Shown: positions 8,036 through 17,220, numbered from the stretch's first letter. The stretch is 64,000 bases of DNA from Sneathiella chinensis (GCF_012720115.1 NZ_VNWN01000002.1:1178001-1242000), one strand, 5' to 3'. Program-made: numbers and translations. The notes: generated by a model from the letters alone, not told the origin.

Positions 8036-9118
8036 CTAGGATACGGGCGCAGGCTCCAGAATAAGGCGACTGGTATAGGCGTTTTGATGATCGGGGCCAA
8101 GATGAACGGAAATTCGCACTTCCTCTGGTGACAATTCAAAAATACCGGTGCCCAGCGTCTGGCCATAATCATCGCCGCCGTCTTTCGGGCGCCGCAGGAT
8201 TTCATGGCCGGGCAGGTTGTCAAACAGGATGTCCGAAGCTGTCGTCGCAGACAGGTCCGCCTCCCGGAGCAACTGATCCGCCCGATCCTGCCGCACATTG
8301 GACGAATGGGTAATGGTTTGGGGAATATCCCGAAGGTTTGGTCGGATCAGGTGGTTGGCATGGGCGGACGGGGAACCCGTTATGGTCTCGATATGGCAGG
8401 TGCTTGCCGGGGCCTCGACCGAAGCAAGCCGGTTTTCCGCAGCCGATCCCAGATTATGATGAAAACCGGAGGCCCGGTCCGGGCGCTTCAGAAGGTTCAG
8501 GGCCTCATCCAGTGTTCGGGCGGACAGGATAGCGCGGCAGATGAAATGGCGCGGCAGTCCCGGTTTCAGGTCATGGACACGAACGTTATTGATGGTTTGC
8601 ACCAGCCCGGCGGCGTTGGCCCCCATGGAATGTCCGGGGATCATGCCGGGATAGAGGAAACTTTCAAAGGCTGGCCCGGTATCGGGCTTGGCAACCAGCC
8701 AGAAGCAATTCCCGTCATAATCCGCGGAGCCATCCTCATTGTGGGCAATGGTGGCAGGTTGATCGGGCGTTGCCGGCAGAATGAGGGAGGTGCAGCCTTC
8801 GGTCAGGCCAAAGGCAACGGCAGGCGAGATGTCTTCCGGCCACCGCAAATCCCCCCGGCAATTCCAGAGAAATGCCCGCTCATAGGCAATACCCATCCCG
8901 TCGGCCATCCCTTCAAGTTCGCGGGTTAAATCGGGAAAAATTCTGGCGGTCATGTCCATCATCTGGCGAACATAGTCCGAGCCGGTCCAGCGGTTTTCGG
9001 TTTCAACAAATTCCTCGTTATGGATTGTAACCCGGTGGACGGTGTCGGCAATGGCTTCACCAATGGCGCGGCCCATGTCATAGGGGGCGCCGGACGCGTT
9101 GATAATGTGAAGGGGCAT
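8036..9118 (-). CDS. C45-family autoproteolytic acyltransferase/hydrolase
   Basis: Encodes 360 residues, the usual size of the acyl-CoA:6-aminopenicillanate acyltransferase-like (peptidase C45) family. The likely nucleophile is Cys109 in GLTEGCTSLILP, where self-cleavage would create the N-terminal Cys of the beta chain; the NHLIRPNL and AHNEDGSADYDGN motifs fit the Ntn-hydrolase fold. There is no signal peptide. ATG 9118 was preferred because the conserved N-terminus (MPLHIINASGAPYDMGRAIG) begins there; a GTG at 9175 adds 19 unconserved residues. Substrates in this family are amides or N-acyl compounds; the actual one is unknown. Confidence 0.85.
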   Translation of the reverse strand: MPLHIINASGAPYDMGRAIGEAIADTVHRVTIHNEEFVETENRWTGSDYVRQMMDMTARIFPDLTRELEGMADGMGIAYERAFLWNCRGDLRWPEDISPAVAFGLTEGCTSLILPATPDQPATIAHNEDGSADYDGNCFWLVAKPDTGPAFESFLYPGMIPGHSMGANAAGLVQTINNVRVHDLKPGLPRHFICRAILSARTLDEALNLLKRPDRASGFHHNLGSAAENRLASVEAPASTCHIETITGSPSAHANHLIRPNLRDIPQTITHSSNVRQDRADQLLREADLSATTASDILFDNLPGHEILRRPKDGGDDYGQTLGTGIFELSPEEVRISVHLGPDHQNAYTSRLILEPAPVS

Positions 9119-9226
9119 GACAGGCTCTTTTTTGGGTGACCTTGGGTCAGGGTTATGATGCTTCTTAACCAGCACTATAACTGTTCATGGGGATTGTCCA
9201 ACCGGGAATGGTGCGGGCCCGCAAGA

Positions 9227-9253
9227 AAAGAGCCCCGGCAGGCGAGGCTCTTT
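9227..9253 (-). terminator. Intrinsic terminator of the orphan gene at 9295-11016
   Basis: AAAGAGCC (9227-9234) and GGCTCTTT (9246-9253) form a perfect 8-bp stem with an 11-nt loop. On the minus strand the stem is followed by TTCTTGC, giving a U-rich end. It lies about 40 nt after the leftward orphan gene. Confidence 0.8.
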
Positions 9254-9294
9254 GTTAGCTGTTATCCCCTTCAGCGAGAGGGGGTGTTATCGCC

Positions 9295-11016
9295 CTAGAG
9301 GCGAGACCTCAGGCGGGAGTGCTTTTTTCTAATGGCGCTCTCCAGATAGTATTTGGCCATGGGAAGGCATTTGGCCAGATTTGAGGATTTCTTTACGCTG
9401 CCGACCACGATGAAGCCAAACTCGGTGAGCCGGGGAACCGTTGTCATGCCGTTGGAATAGTCCTGATTGCCGGTGTTCCCGGCTTTGGCATGGTCGGTCA
9501 GAATGGCAGAAACCTCTTGGCGAAACGCCTTCAGTGTTGCCTTGTCCGTGATGCCGAGATGTTTGCTGGCTACCAGAGGAGACAGTGATTTCCACGCCTT
9601 TTGGTTATTCAGGGGATAGATGTCGTACACCCGTCCATCCGCATGCAGGATAGGGCCGGTTTTTTCCGCGCCAACCTTGTTTTCGATGGCGCAGCTATCA
9701 TGAAGCCAGGCTGAAAAGGCGACTTTGTTCAGGCCGTAGCGAGAGATCGTGTCATCAAAGGCCGCCATGGAAATCCGGCCGTTCTCCAGTTTTTCCGGGA
9801 TGGTAATCCCGGTTTTTTGCCGGACCAATGCCCGGTATGTCTGGTAAGCACCTTTGTAGAAATCGACCGACGGGTTGGGGACCTCCTCTCCCGCGTCGCC
9901 TTTCGGGACCGTCGACTGATCAATCTGGTATACGATCGGGAAGGGTTCCACTGTGAAATCCTCATGCAGACCGTCCGGATCCGCGGCCGTATCCGCAAAC
10001 ACCTTGCTGGCGACAAGCTGGTATTCCTTGAGGCGTTCTTCCGGGGCTTCGATCTGCTTGTTGATGGATTTGATCACCAGAAACTTGTCGGTGTGGATCG
10101 TGATCAGGTGATCGGACGCAGGCGTGTGGGTAACCATCTTCTCGGAATAGGCAAGGAGCAGGGCCTCAATCAGGGTGGTGGTCTTGACCCTCGTCCCGTT
10201 TTCCCCCGAAATATAGGCTCCGGTTGCGTCCTTCAGGGTATGAAGATCCTGCCCCTTCACAAACATGTATTGAAGCAGAACGGTCGGTATTTGACGCATC
10301 TGTCCGTGTGGGGCCTTGATGGAATTATAGACGGTGCCAGTAAAAAAGCCGTAGGGGTGTCCGGTTTCATGATTGAAGGTGAAGACCGAAACAATGCGGC
10401 TCGGGATCTCATCGGCGGCAGGTTTATTCGCGTGCCCATCCACAAGACGTTTGACGACCTTGGCGCCATATCGGCCCCGCTTGTTGTAAACATCCAGATC
10501 GGTTTGCTGAAAAATGATGCTGCACATCAGGACGTAGAGGTTCTGGCAAGGCGCAATGTTGTTGCCGCCGGTTACCCCTGCCGGGTCATCCCAGACCATC
10601 ATGCCACGGCGCCGGGTTGAGGTGCCGCCTTTGTCTGACTTGATCGTTGCCTTTTCTACTTCAAAGGACAGGCCGGGAAAGTTCGGGTCCAGAAAACCTT
10701 GCGGCGTAAAGAAATATTGATCCGTGTTCTCGGCGACATTCCGGGTCTGATTTCCAAGAACGATCTGGGTCAGGCTGTAAAGGTCTTCCGTCGTCCGGGG
10801 AAGGGGGACCTGTGTGCGCAGGGCGCCGCCGACCTCAAGAAAAGGATGTATTTTATTGATGGCGGGAATGAACTCTTTATCAAAATGACTTTCCTTGGTC
10901 ATGGAAAGGGAGAGTTTGTGGAGTTCCTTTTCATAATCTGTTTTAGGTGAGAATGACTCTGGAAGAAATCTTTCAATATCAGATCCGAAAAAAGGGTTTT
11001 TAATCGATTTAATCAT
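9295..11016 (-). CDS. Large protein of unknown function
   Basis: Encodes 573 residues with no signal peptide or membrane segment. I do not recognise the family. Local features include LPRTTEDLYSLTQIVLGN near residue 73, GGTSTRRRGMMVWDDPAG near residue 130, FTFNHETGHPYGFFTGTVYN near residue 215 and LHDSCAIENKVGAEKTG near residue 440. HETGH resembles a zinc-protease HExxH core but lacks the second His in register, so I do not call a metalloprotease. The C-terminus is very basic (IRKKHSRLRSRL). The first 60 codons and the upstream 200 bp are clearly more AT-rich than the surroundings, suggesting acquisition by transfer. It has its own terminator and no operon partner. Confidence 0.7.
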   Translation of the reverse strand: MIKSIKNPFFGSDIERFLPESFSPKTDYEKELHKLSLSMTKESHFDKEFIPAINKIHPFLEVGGALRTQVPLPRTTEDLYSLTQIVLGNQTRNVAENTDQYFFTPQGFLDPNFPGLSFEVEKATIKSDKGGTSTRRRGMMVWDDPAGVTGGNNIAPCQNLYVLMCSIIFQQTDLDVYNKRGRYGAKVVKRLVDGHANKPAADEIPSRIVSVFTFNHETGHPYGFFTGTVYNSIKAPHGQMRQIPTVLLQYMFVKGQDLHTLKDATGAYISGENGTRVKTTTLIEALLLAYSEKMVTHTPASDHLITIHTDKFLVIKSINKQIEAPEERLKEYQLVASKVFADTAADPDGLHEDFTVEPFPIVYQIDQSTVPKGDAGEEVPNPSVDFYKGAYQTYRALVRQKTGITIPEKLENGRISMAAFDDTISRYGLNKVAFSAWLHDSCAIENKVGAEKTGPILHADGRVYDIYPLNNQKAWKSLSPLVASKHLGITDKATLKAFRQEVSAILTDHAKAGNTGNQDYSNGMTTVPRLTEFGFIVVGSVKKSSNLAKCLPMAKYYLESAIRKKHSRLRSRL

Positions 11017-11225
11017 TAAGCAAATACCAATTTTTATTTAAATTAGAATTTTCTATATTTAATTGATTTTGCTTTTTTCAATTTTTATTTAATTTTTTAT
11101 TTTCTCATGTTCGCTGCCCTTTTGGGGAAGGGTGTGAATAAATGTTATAAATAAAAACAGTCTTGACTGACTTTTTTTGAATAATATCATAAATATCTGA
11201 TTGAGCTTTAAATCGGGAGAGTGAG
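11017..11225. promoter_or_regulatory. Very AT-rich divergent intergenic region with a TRAP-operon promoter
   Basis: Bases 11025-11110 are almost all A and T, unlike the rest of the window, and look like a UP-element or nucleoid-protein target. For the rightward TRAP operon, TTGACT at 11163-11168 and TATCAT at 11185-11190 are spaced 16 nt, a good sigma-70 promoter about 30 nt before dctP. CCCTT-N6-AAGGG at 11117-11132 is a small inverted repeat upstream of it. No leftward promoter stands out against the AT background. Confidence 0.5.
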
Positions 11226-12251
11226 ATGAAGATGCGTGAAGGCTGTGTAAGGGGGTGGAAATACGGTGTTTTGGGGGCGCTGGCTGTCATGTCCATTGCG
11301 GCTGTCGGAAGCGACAGTGCGGCGGCGGAAAAATGGAATCTGGCCAACGCCTACGGGGCCAATACCCTGCATGTTGAAGGAAACGTCGTTTTTGCCGAGG
11401 CGCTTGCCAAGGCAACTGGCAAGGAAATTGAGGTAACGGTCCATTCCGGGGGATCCCTCGGCTTCAAGTCTGTGGATCACTTTGATGCGGTCGGGGACGG
11501 GGCTGTCCAGATCGCCGATACACCGGGCGGTTTTTTGGGCGGAATTGACCCGCTGATGAACCTGTCGTCCATTCCTTTTCTGGTGAAGTCCGTCGATGAA
11601 GCACGGGTTTTGCTGGAAATCGCACGCCCGGAATATGAGAAGGTGTTTGCGGACAACAACCAGAAACTTCTCTATGCCTCTCCGTGGCCGGCATCCGGCA
11701 TCTGGGCAAAGGTTCCGGTGACGGATGTTGAGAAGCTGAAAGGCGTGAAAATCCGGACATTTGATCCGGGCGGGACCACGGCGTTTAAAAACCTTGGTGC
11801 GGCACCGATCCAGTTGGCATGGGGCGATGTTGTCCCACAACTGGCAACCGGCGGTATTTCAGCCGTTCTGACCTCGGCGGAAGGTGGGGTAACCCAGAAA
11901 TTCGTGGAGCATACGGCGTATTTTACGGAAATCAACTACGCGCTTCCCCTCAACTTTGTGCATATGAACGCGGATGTTTTTGGTGGGTTGTCACCGGAAC
12001 AGCAAAAAGCGGTTCTGGAAGCGGCAAAGACAGCGTCAGACCGTAACTGGCAGGAAGTGACCGGCCGAACCCAGCGAAATTACGAGAAGGTGAAGGCTGA
12101 TGGCGGAACGGTGATCAATACGGGAACTGACACCCTGCTGTCCGACCTGTCCGGGGCCGCAGAGGATGTTCTGAAGGCCTGGGCTGAGAAGGTTGGACCC
12201 CGCGGGGACGCGATCCTCACCGAGTTCCGTTCAAAAACGTCTTCTAACTGA
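11226..12251 (+). CDS. dctP: TRAP transporter substrate-binding protein (DctP family), system 1
   Basis: Encodes 341 residues with an N-terminal signal peptide (hydrophobic core WKYGVLGALAVMSIAAVG, cleavage near SAAAEKW). DctP features: HSGGSLGFKSVDHFDAVGDG around residue 75, the conserved Arg in KLKGVKIRTFDPGG (about residue 178) that normally binds the ligand carboxylate, then GDVVPQLATGGISAVLTS. It is periplasmic and delivers a carboxylate to the DctQM pair encoded next. CGGGAGAG precedes the start. A hairpin follows the stop, as is common after highly expressed binding-protein genes. Confidence 0.92.
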   Translation: MKMREGCVRGWKYGVLGALAVMSIAAVGSDSAAAEKWNLANAYGANTLHVEGNVVFAEALAKATGKEIEVTVHSGGSLGFKSVDHFDAVGDGAVQIADTPGGFLGGIDPLMNLSSIPFLVKSVDEARVLLEIARPEYEKVFADNNQKLLYASPWPASGIWAKVPVTDVEKLKGVKIRTFDPGGTTAFKNLGAAPIQLAWGDVVPQLATGGISAVLTSAEGGVTQKFVEHTAYFTEINYALPLNFVHMNADVFGGLSPEQQKAVLEAAKTASDRNWQEVTGRTQRNYEKVKADGGTVINTGTDTLLSDLSGAAEDVLKAWAEKVGPRGDAILTEFRSKTSSN

Positions 12252-12285
12252 GCCTGTCGGATATCGGTTTAACACAGGCAGGATA

Positions 12286-12310
12286 CCGGTGAAGGCAAGG
12301 CTTTCACCGG
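12286..12310 (+). other. Intercistronic hairpin dctP-dctQ
   Basis: CCGGTGAA (12286-12293) and TTCACCGG (12303-12310) form a perfect 8-bp stem with a 9-nt loop, 35 nt after dctP and about 20 nt before dctQ. It has no T tract. Such stems typically protect the upstream binding-protein mRNA or lower expression of the membrane genes. Confidence 0.55.
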
Positions 12311-12330
12311 ACACCTGAAGGGAGGCGGGA

Positions 12331-12834
12331 ATGCTGATTAATCTGATTGAAGGGGCCGGACGGCTGGCGGCGGTCCTTGCGGGGGTGATCCTCGTGGCGA
12401 TGGTCGGCTTCGTTCTGTACGAGATTGTTCTCCGGTCCTTCTTCGCGTCCTCCACCTATGTGCTGGACGAGTTTGTGGGATATGGCGTGGCAATCATGAC
12501 ATTCCTGTCTTTTTCCATGGCATTGCGGGAAGGCACGTTTATCCGGGTCAACCTGGTTATTGCCAATGTGCCGCCGGGACTTCGCCGAATGATCGAAGTG
12601 CTGTCCTGCGCCCTTGGAACGGCCATTTTCTCGTTCCTTGCGGCCTATTTGTTGAAAATTGTTGTTCGCAATTTCGAGCGTGGGGTTGTCAGCAACTCTG
12701 TCGCAGAAATCCCGCTTTGGGTTCCCCAGTCCCTGATGCTGGTGGGGGTCATGCTTCTGGTCGCGCAGTTCGCTGCCCTGACGGTTCAGTATGTGCAGGG
12801 CGCCCCCATCAGTGATAGCAGCGAAGAGTTATAG
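12331..12834 (+). CDS. dctQ: TRAP transporter small permease (DctQ family), system 1
   Basis: Encodes 167 residues with four hydrophobic helices (about 10-32, 46-66, 86-109 and 128-150), the DctQ pattern. The first loop contains YEIVLRSFFASSTYVLDEFVG, matching the family's R-x-F-x(7)-E/DE region. It anchors the large permease and docks the binding protein. AAGGGAGG lies 9 nt upstream, and the next gene starts 9 nt after its stop. Confidence 0.9.
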   Translation: MLINLIEGAGRLAAVLAGVILVAMVGFVLYEIVLRSFFASSTYVLDEFVGYGVAIMTFLSFSMALREGTFIRVNLVIANVPPGLRRMIEVLSCALGTAIFSFLAAYLLKIVVRNFERGVVSNSVAEIPLWVPQSLMLVGVMLLVAQFAALTVQYVQGAPISDSSEEL

Positions 12835-12843
12835 GAGCGTGAC

Positions 12844-14172
12844 ATGACGGAGCTGGCAACGGGATTGATCGTTCTGTTTCTGATCTTTTTTTATCTGGGG
12901 CTGGGGGTGTGGGTCTTTATTGGCCTGATCAGCGTGTCCCTGACGGTCCAGTTCTTCATTCTGGACATGTCCCCGGATACCATTGGTGCCATCGCCACCA
13001 AGATCATGGTCCGCAGTGCCAGTTCGTGGGAACTGGCCGCGATCCCCATGTTTATCTGGATGGGGGATATTATTTTCAGAACGGATATTTCACGGCGGTT
13101 ATTTGATGGACTGGCCCCGATTGTGAATATTATTCCCGGGCGCCTGCTGCATGCCAATATTGTCGGCTGTACCGTTTTCGCGGCGGTCAGTGGTTCCAGT
13201 ACGGCAACGGCCGTGACCGTTGGCAAGATCTCCTTGGAAGAATTATCCGCCAGAGGATACGACCGGTCCCTTGCTGTGGGGTCACTGGCCGGGGCGGGCA
13301 GTCTGGGGCTGTTGATACCGCCTTCCATTGTGATGATTGTCTATGGCATTCTGGCCGAGGTTTCCATCATTTCCCTGTTCGCAGCGGGGGTTCTGCCGGG
13401 GTTGATGATTGCAGCCCTCTATTCCGGGTATATTTCCCTGCGGGCCAAGACCGGGGACGGGATTGTCCCGCAAGTCGCTGAAGGCGGGGGCGGGAATATC
13501 CCCCGTGTCCGGCTGGCCGATCTGGTCAATCTGCTGCCTGTCGCCCTGTTGATTGTCGTGGTGCTGGGGTCCATTTATTCCGGCCTTGCCACCCCGTCCG
13601 AGGCGGCGGCCATCGGGGTGTTAGCGGCGCTGGTCATTGCCTTTGTAACTGGACAACTCAGTCTGGACCTGCTGACACAGTCCGTCATGAGTTCGGTCAA
13701 GATGTCGGCCATGGTGGTGTCCCTTGTCGTCGCGGCGGCCCTTTTGTCCACAACCATGGGATATCTGCACTTACCCCAGAATGTGGCGACCATGATTTCC
13801 GGGATGGAACTGTCGCCCTATGCGCTGATTGCGCTGTTGGCTGCCTTCTATGTGTTGCTGGGGCTATTTCTTGAAGGCATTTCCATCACCGTGATGAGCC
13901 TGCCCATTACCTTACCCCTGATCGTTCAGGCCGGGTTTGACCCTCTCTGGTTCGGGGTGTTTCTGATCCTGATGGTGGAACTGGCCACCATTACCCCGCC
14001 GGTTGGTTTTAACCTGTTTGTGCTGCAGGGGCTGACAAACATGTCGATCAGCCAGATCGCCCGCGCGTCCATGCCGTTTTTCCTGTTGCTGTGCGTCGGG
14101 GTGGTTCTGTTGACCCTGTTCCCGGAAATTGCCCTGTGGCTGCCGGAAACCATCCGGGGAGGGGGCGGCTGA
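12844..14172 (+). CDS. dctM: TRAP transporter large permease (DctM family), system 1
   Basis: Encodes 442 residues with about twelve transmembrane helices, the sodium-coupled transport subunit. DctM signatures are FAAVSGSSTATAVTVGKI near residue 116, SLAGAGSLGLLIPPSIVMI near residue 146, SGLATPSEAAAIGV near residue 242 and TITPPVGFNLFVLQGL near residue 381. It ends one nucleotide before the GAF-protein gene, so the two are translationally linked. Confidence 0.93.
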   Translation: MTELATGLIVLFLIFFYLGLGVWVFIGLISVSLTVQFFILDMSPDTIGAIATKIMVRSASSWELAAIPMFIWMGDIIFRTDISRRLFDGLAPIVNIIPGRLLHANIVGCTVFAAVSGSSTATAVTVGKISLEELSARGYDRSLAVGSLAGAGSLGLLIPPSIVMIVYGILAEVSIISLFAAGVLPGLMIAALYSGYISLRAKTGDGIVPQVAEGGGGNIPRVRLADLVNLLPVALLIVVVLGSIYSGLATPSEAAAIGVLAALVIAFVTGQLSLDLLTQSVMSSVKMSAMVVSLVVAAALLSTTMGYLHLPQNVATMISGMELSPYALIALLAAFYVLLGLFLEGISITVMSLPITLPLIVQAGFDPLWFGVFLILMVELATITPPVGFNLFVLQGLTNMSISQIARASMPFFLLLCVGVVLLTLFPEIALWLPETIRGGGG

Positions 14173-14173
14173 G

Positions 14174-14731
14174 ATGACGGTTGAGACGGCCAGACTGATC
14201 CGCGCCGCCAACGATCTGGAGGAGGCGGTCGCCAGCACCCGGTCCCTGAAGGACATATGGAGGCAGGCCGATGCGACCTTTTCCGACCTGATCGGCCATC
14301 GCTTGTTCACGGTGCTGTTGCATGACGCGGAGCAAGGGGACGTGGAACGTGTCTATACAAGCCATCCCGAGGCCTATCCGGTGTCCGGGCGAAAAGCCAT
14401 GGGGAGCACGCCCTGGGGCAAACTGGTTCTGCAGGAGGGACAGGTTTTTCTGGGCCGGGATGTTCAGCATATTCGCTGGGCCTTTCCCGATCATGCGGTG
14501 ATTGAGGGATTGGGCCTTGGGTCTGTGATCAACCTTCCGCTCCGCTGTCTTGGGCGGACTTATGGAACCATTAACCTGCTGCATGAGGCCGGGTTTTACC
14601 GGCAGGAGCAGATCGGGGTGGCCAGATGCCTTGCGATCCCGCTGGTGCCTCTCGGTCTTCATCTGGCTTCTGCAGCGAACGCCAATCAACAATCTGGGAA
14701 AGAGCATGCCGACAACGACAATTACCATTAA
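14174..14731 (+). CDS. Small GAF-domain protein
   Basis: Encodes 185 residues. The ATG starts one base after the dctM stop (TGAGATG). Most of the protein looks like one GAF fold: TFSDLIGHRLFTVLLHD strand-helix-strand, then ERVYTSHPEAYPVSGRK, TPWGKLVLQEGQ and SVINLPLRCLGRTYGTINLL near residue 128. No output domain follows, so it may bind the transported compound as a small sensor or storage protein. Similar stand-alone GAF proteins occur next to amidohydrolases and TRAP transporters. Its end overlaps the amidohydrolase start by 26 nt, indicating tight co-expression. Confidence 0.8.
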   Translation: MTVETARLIRAANDLEEAVASTRSLKDIWRQADATFSDLIGHRLFTVLLHDAEQGDVERVYTSHPEAYPVSGRKAMGSTPWGKLVLQEGQVFLGRDVQHIRWAFPDHAVIEGLGLGSVINLPLRCLGRTYGTINLLHEAGFYRQEQIGVARCLAIPLVPLGLHLASAANANQQSGKEHADNDNYH

Positions 14732-15932
14732 TAACGCAAACCTGCTGGACGTGCGGACCGGGAACCTGCGCGGGGCCCGGAACCTGTTCATTGAAGACGG
14801 GGTTATCCGGGAAATATCGGCCAGCCCGGTCGCGGTCGGCGATGAAAGGCTTGATCTGGATGGCATGGTCCTGATGCCGGGGCTGTGCGATGCCCATGTT
14901 CATGTGGTGGCGGCCACGGCCAACTTTAATTCCCTGATGCGCTGGTCCCCCAGTTATGTTGCGGCACGGTCGGGGCAGATCCTGTCGGGAATGCTGTCCC
15001 GCGGCTTTACCACGGTTCGCGATTGCGGGGGCGCGGATTATGGCCTTGTCCAGTCGATCGAGGAAGGGTACCTGATCGGTCCCCGCGTGCTGTTTGCAGG
15101 GCATGCCATTTCCCAAACCGGCGGCCATGGCGACATGCGGGAGAAGGGCGAGCATTGGGAAAGCTGTACCTGTTGTGCCGGGCTTGGCCGGATCGCCGAC
15201 GGTGTTCCCGAGGTTCGCCGCGCCTGCCGGGAGGAACTTCGTAAGGGGGCCAACTTCATCAAGATCATGGCGTCGGGCGGTGTTTCCTCCCCAACCGATC
15301 GCATTGGCAATACCCAGTTTTCCATCGACGAGATTACCGCCGCCGTGGAAGAGGCGGAAGCCGCCCAGACTTACGTGGCTGCGCATGTCTACACGGCCCG
15401 GGCGGCCAATCGGGCGCTTCGCTGCGGGGTTCGTTCCATCGAGCATGGCAACCTGATCGACGATGAAACCATTGACCTGATGCTGGAGAAAAACGCGTTT
15501 CTGGTGCCGACCATGTCCACCCACGAGGCCTTGAAGGTGGAAGGCCGGGAAGGTGGCCTGACCGATGACATGTATGAGAAAGTGGATCAGGTGGTGGAGG
15601 CCGGATACCGCACCCATGCCCATGCCCACAGTCGGGGCGTTCGCATGGTGTTCGGAACCGACCTTCTGGGCCCCATGCACCGGCATCAACTGACCGAGTT
15701 CAAAATTCGCAGCCGGTTCCAGACCCCGGCGGAACTGATCCGGTCGGCAACCTTGACCGCGGCAGAACTGTTTCAGATGGAAGGGGAAATCGGTGAGTTG
15801 GCCCCCGGTGCCCGGGCGGACATGATTGCCCTGTCCGGGGATCCGCTTGCGGATATCGGGGTCCTTCAGGATCCGGACAGGTATCTGAAAATGGTGATGA
15901 AGGGCGGGCAGATTTTCAAGAATGCATTGTAG
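14706..15932 (+). CDS. Metal-dependent amidohydrolase (imidazolonepropionase / Xaa-Pro dipeptidase-like)
   Basis: Encodes 408 residues. The HxH metal motif is in MPGLCDAHVHVVA (His64, His66); KIMASGGVSSP carries the bridging Lys; AAHVYTARAANRAL and SIEHGNLID give the other metal-site His residues; FGTDLLGP supplies the catalytic Asp. The insert HGDMREKGEHWESCTCCAG, with three clustered Cys, is typical of Sgx9260-type amidohydrolases acting on N-acyl amino acids, dipeptides or hydantoin-like compounds. ATG 14706 has AAAGAG upstream and gives a normal N-terminus; longer in-frame starts would read far into the GAF gene. It probably hydrolyses what the neighbouring TRAP systems import. Confidence 0.9.
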   Translation: MPTTTITINNANLLDVRTGNLRGARNLFIEDGVIREISASPVAVGDERLDLDGMVLMPGLCDAHVHVVAATANFNSLMRWSPSYVAARSGQILSGMLSRGFTTVRDCGGADYGLVQSIEEGYLIGPRVLFAGHAISQTGGHGDMREKGEHWESCTCCAGLGRIADGVPEVRRACREELRKGANFIKIMASGGVSSPTDRIGNTQFSIDEITAAVEEAEAAQTYVAAHVYTARAANRALRCGVRSIEHGNLIDDETIDLMLEKNAFLVPTMSTHEALKVEGREGGLTDDMYEKVDQVVEAGYRTHAHAHSRGVRMVFGTDLLGPMHRHQLTEFKIRSRFQTPAELIRSATLTAAELFQMEGEIGELAPGARADMIALSGDPLADIGVLQDPDRYLKMVMKGGQIFKNAL

Positions 15933-15980
15933 GAAATGAATTTTCTGATGGGATTTAATCAAACAGAGACAGGAGAGGGT

Positions 15981-17117
15981 ATGGGAAATCTTGTTAAAAA
16001 CCTGATCGCAGGAACGCTTGCGGTGTCAACCGTCATGGGGGCCGGCCTTGCCAGTGCCGAAACCATCAAGGGGAATATCTTTTTCCCGGATACCCATCCG
16101 CTGGCGCAATTTGGATATCTGGAATGGGCCAAAATCCTTGAACAGGAAAGCAAGGGCGAACTGACGGCCAAGGTCTATACGGGCACGGTCCTGTTGCCGC
16201 CCCGTTCCGGCATGTCCGGTGTTCGGGATGGTATTGTGGATGTGGGCTATCATGCCGCAACCTATACCCCGGCAGAACTGCCGATTACCAACGCGGTTCA
16301 GGAAATGGGGCTGAATTACAGCGACCCGCTTGTCATGATCGCGGCGGCAACCGATTTCAACATGACCAACCCGGACGCCCTGTCCCAGTGGCAGAAGGCC
16401 GGGATGGTTTTTACCGGTGGATACAGCACGCCGCCCTATAACCTGATGTGCCGGATGCCGGTGCGCAGCCTCAGTGATCTAAAGGGAAAACGCCTCAGGA
16501 CCGCCGGGGCCGCCATGTCCAGATGGGTGGAGGAGGTCGGGGCCGTCCCGGTCAATATTCCGTCCAGTGAAATGTATCAGGGGGTTGAGAAGGGGACACT
16601 GGATTGTGCGGTCAACGTGGCCAATGACCTCAAGTCCCGAAGCCTTTGGGATGTGGCAAAACACACCACCATGGCGCCTTTGGGGTTGTTCTGGTCCGGG
16701 CCCATGTGGGGCTTTAATCAGGAACGCTGGGACGGGTTGAGCGCCGAACAGCGGGCTGCCGTTCTCAGGACCAACGCCAAATCCATGGCCATGCTGTATG
16801 TGGGGTATCAGGCCTCTATCCAGCAGGCGCTGGACGAAGCGGAAAGTCATGGGGTGACCATTTACCAGCCTTCGGGGGATATGCTTTCCTCCATTGAGAA
16901 ATTCGCCGAGGCGAACCTTGGGCAGGTCTACGCAACAGCGAAAGAAAAATACGGTGTGGAAAATCCCGAGGAAGTTCTGGGCCGGTTTGATCAGAAAGTG
17001 AAGAAATGGGAAAGCCTGTTTGCTGCGGTGGACCGCAAGGATGCGGATGCCATTGCGGCGATTATTCAGACAAATCTGTATGACGGAATTGATACGTCCA
17101 CTTATGGTGTAAGGTAA
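15981..17117 (+). CDS. dctP: TRAP transporter substrate-binding protein (DctP family), system 2
   Basis: Encodes 378 residues. ATG 15981 has AGGAGAGGGT just upstream and opens a signal peptide (MGNLVKNLIAGTLAVSTVMG, cleavage after SAE). An ATG at 15936 would put 15 polar residues before it. Core motifs: FFPDTHPLAQFGYLEW, the ligand-binding Arg in LSDLKGKRLRTAGAAMSRW (about residue 172), and SSEMYQGVEKGTLDCAVN. It is longer than usual because of C-terminal helices. Its likely membrane partners, dctQ2 and dctM2, lie on the far side of a TetR gene, an unusual split. Confidence 0.9.
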   Translation: MGNLVKNLIAGTLAVSTVMGAGLASAETIKGNIFFPDTHPLAQFGYLEWAKILEQESKGELTAKVYTGTVLLPPRSGMSGVRDGIVDVGYHAATYTPAELPITNAVQEMGLNYSDPLVMIAAATDFNMTNPDALSQWQKAGMVFTGGYSTPPYNLMCRMPVRSLSDLKGKRLRTAGAAMSRWVEEVGAVPVNIPSSEMYQGVEKGTLDCAVNVANDLKSRSLWDVAKHTTMAPLGLFWSGPMWGFNQERWDGLSAEQRAAVLRTNAKSMAMLYVGYQASIQQALDEAESHGVTIYQPSGDMLSSIEKFAEANLGQVYATAKEKYGVENPEEVLGRFDQKVKKWESLFAAVDRKDADAIAAIIQTNLYDGIDTSTYGVR

Positions 17118-17131
17118 TTCTGTTTCAATCG

Positions 17132-17152
17132 GAAGAGGGCGCGGCCCTCTTC
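17132..17152 (+). terminator. Hairpin after dctP2
   Basis: GAAGAGGGC (17132-17140) and GCCCTCTTC (17144-17152) form a perfect 9-bp stem with a 3-nt GCG loop, 15 nt after the stop. It is very stable but has no T tract. It could end or attenuate the first part of the island before tetR. Confidence 0.5.
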
Positions 17153-17220
17153 CCCTGTATCTGGTGTAAGGGAAGTGATGTTTGTAAAATTGTCAGGGAA
17201 ATTGCCGGGGGGAGGACGTC

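Noticed and set aside
9295-11016. Zinc metalloprotease call for the orphan protein because of HETGH.
   Set aside because: The HExxH spacing is not met and no third ligand helix is seen.
11025-11110. AT-rich stretch as a replication origin or attachment site.
   Set aside because: No DnaA boxes, iterons, integrase gene, tRNA or direct repeats nearby.
14571-15962. Long open frame on the minus strand opposite the amidohydrolase.
   Set aside because: It mirrors the codon pattern of the plus-strand gene, has no recognisable domain and no ribosome site.
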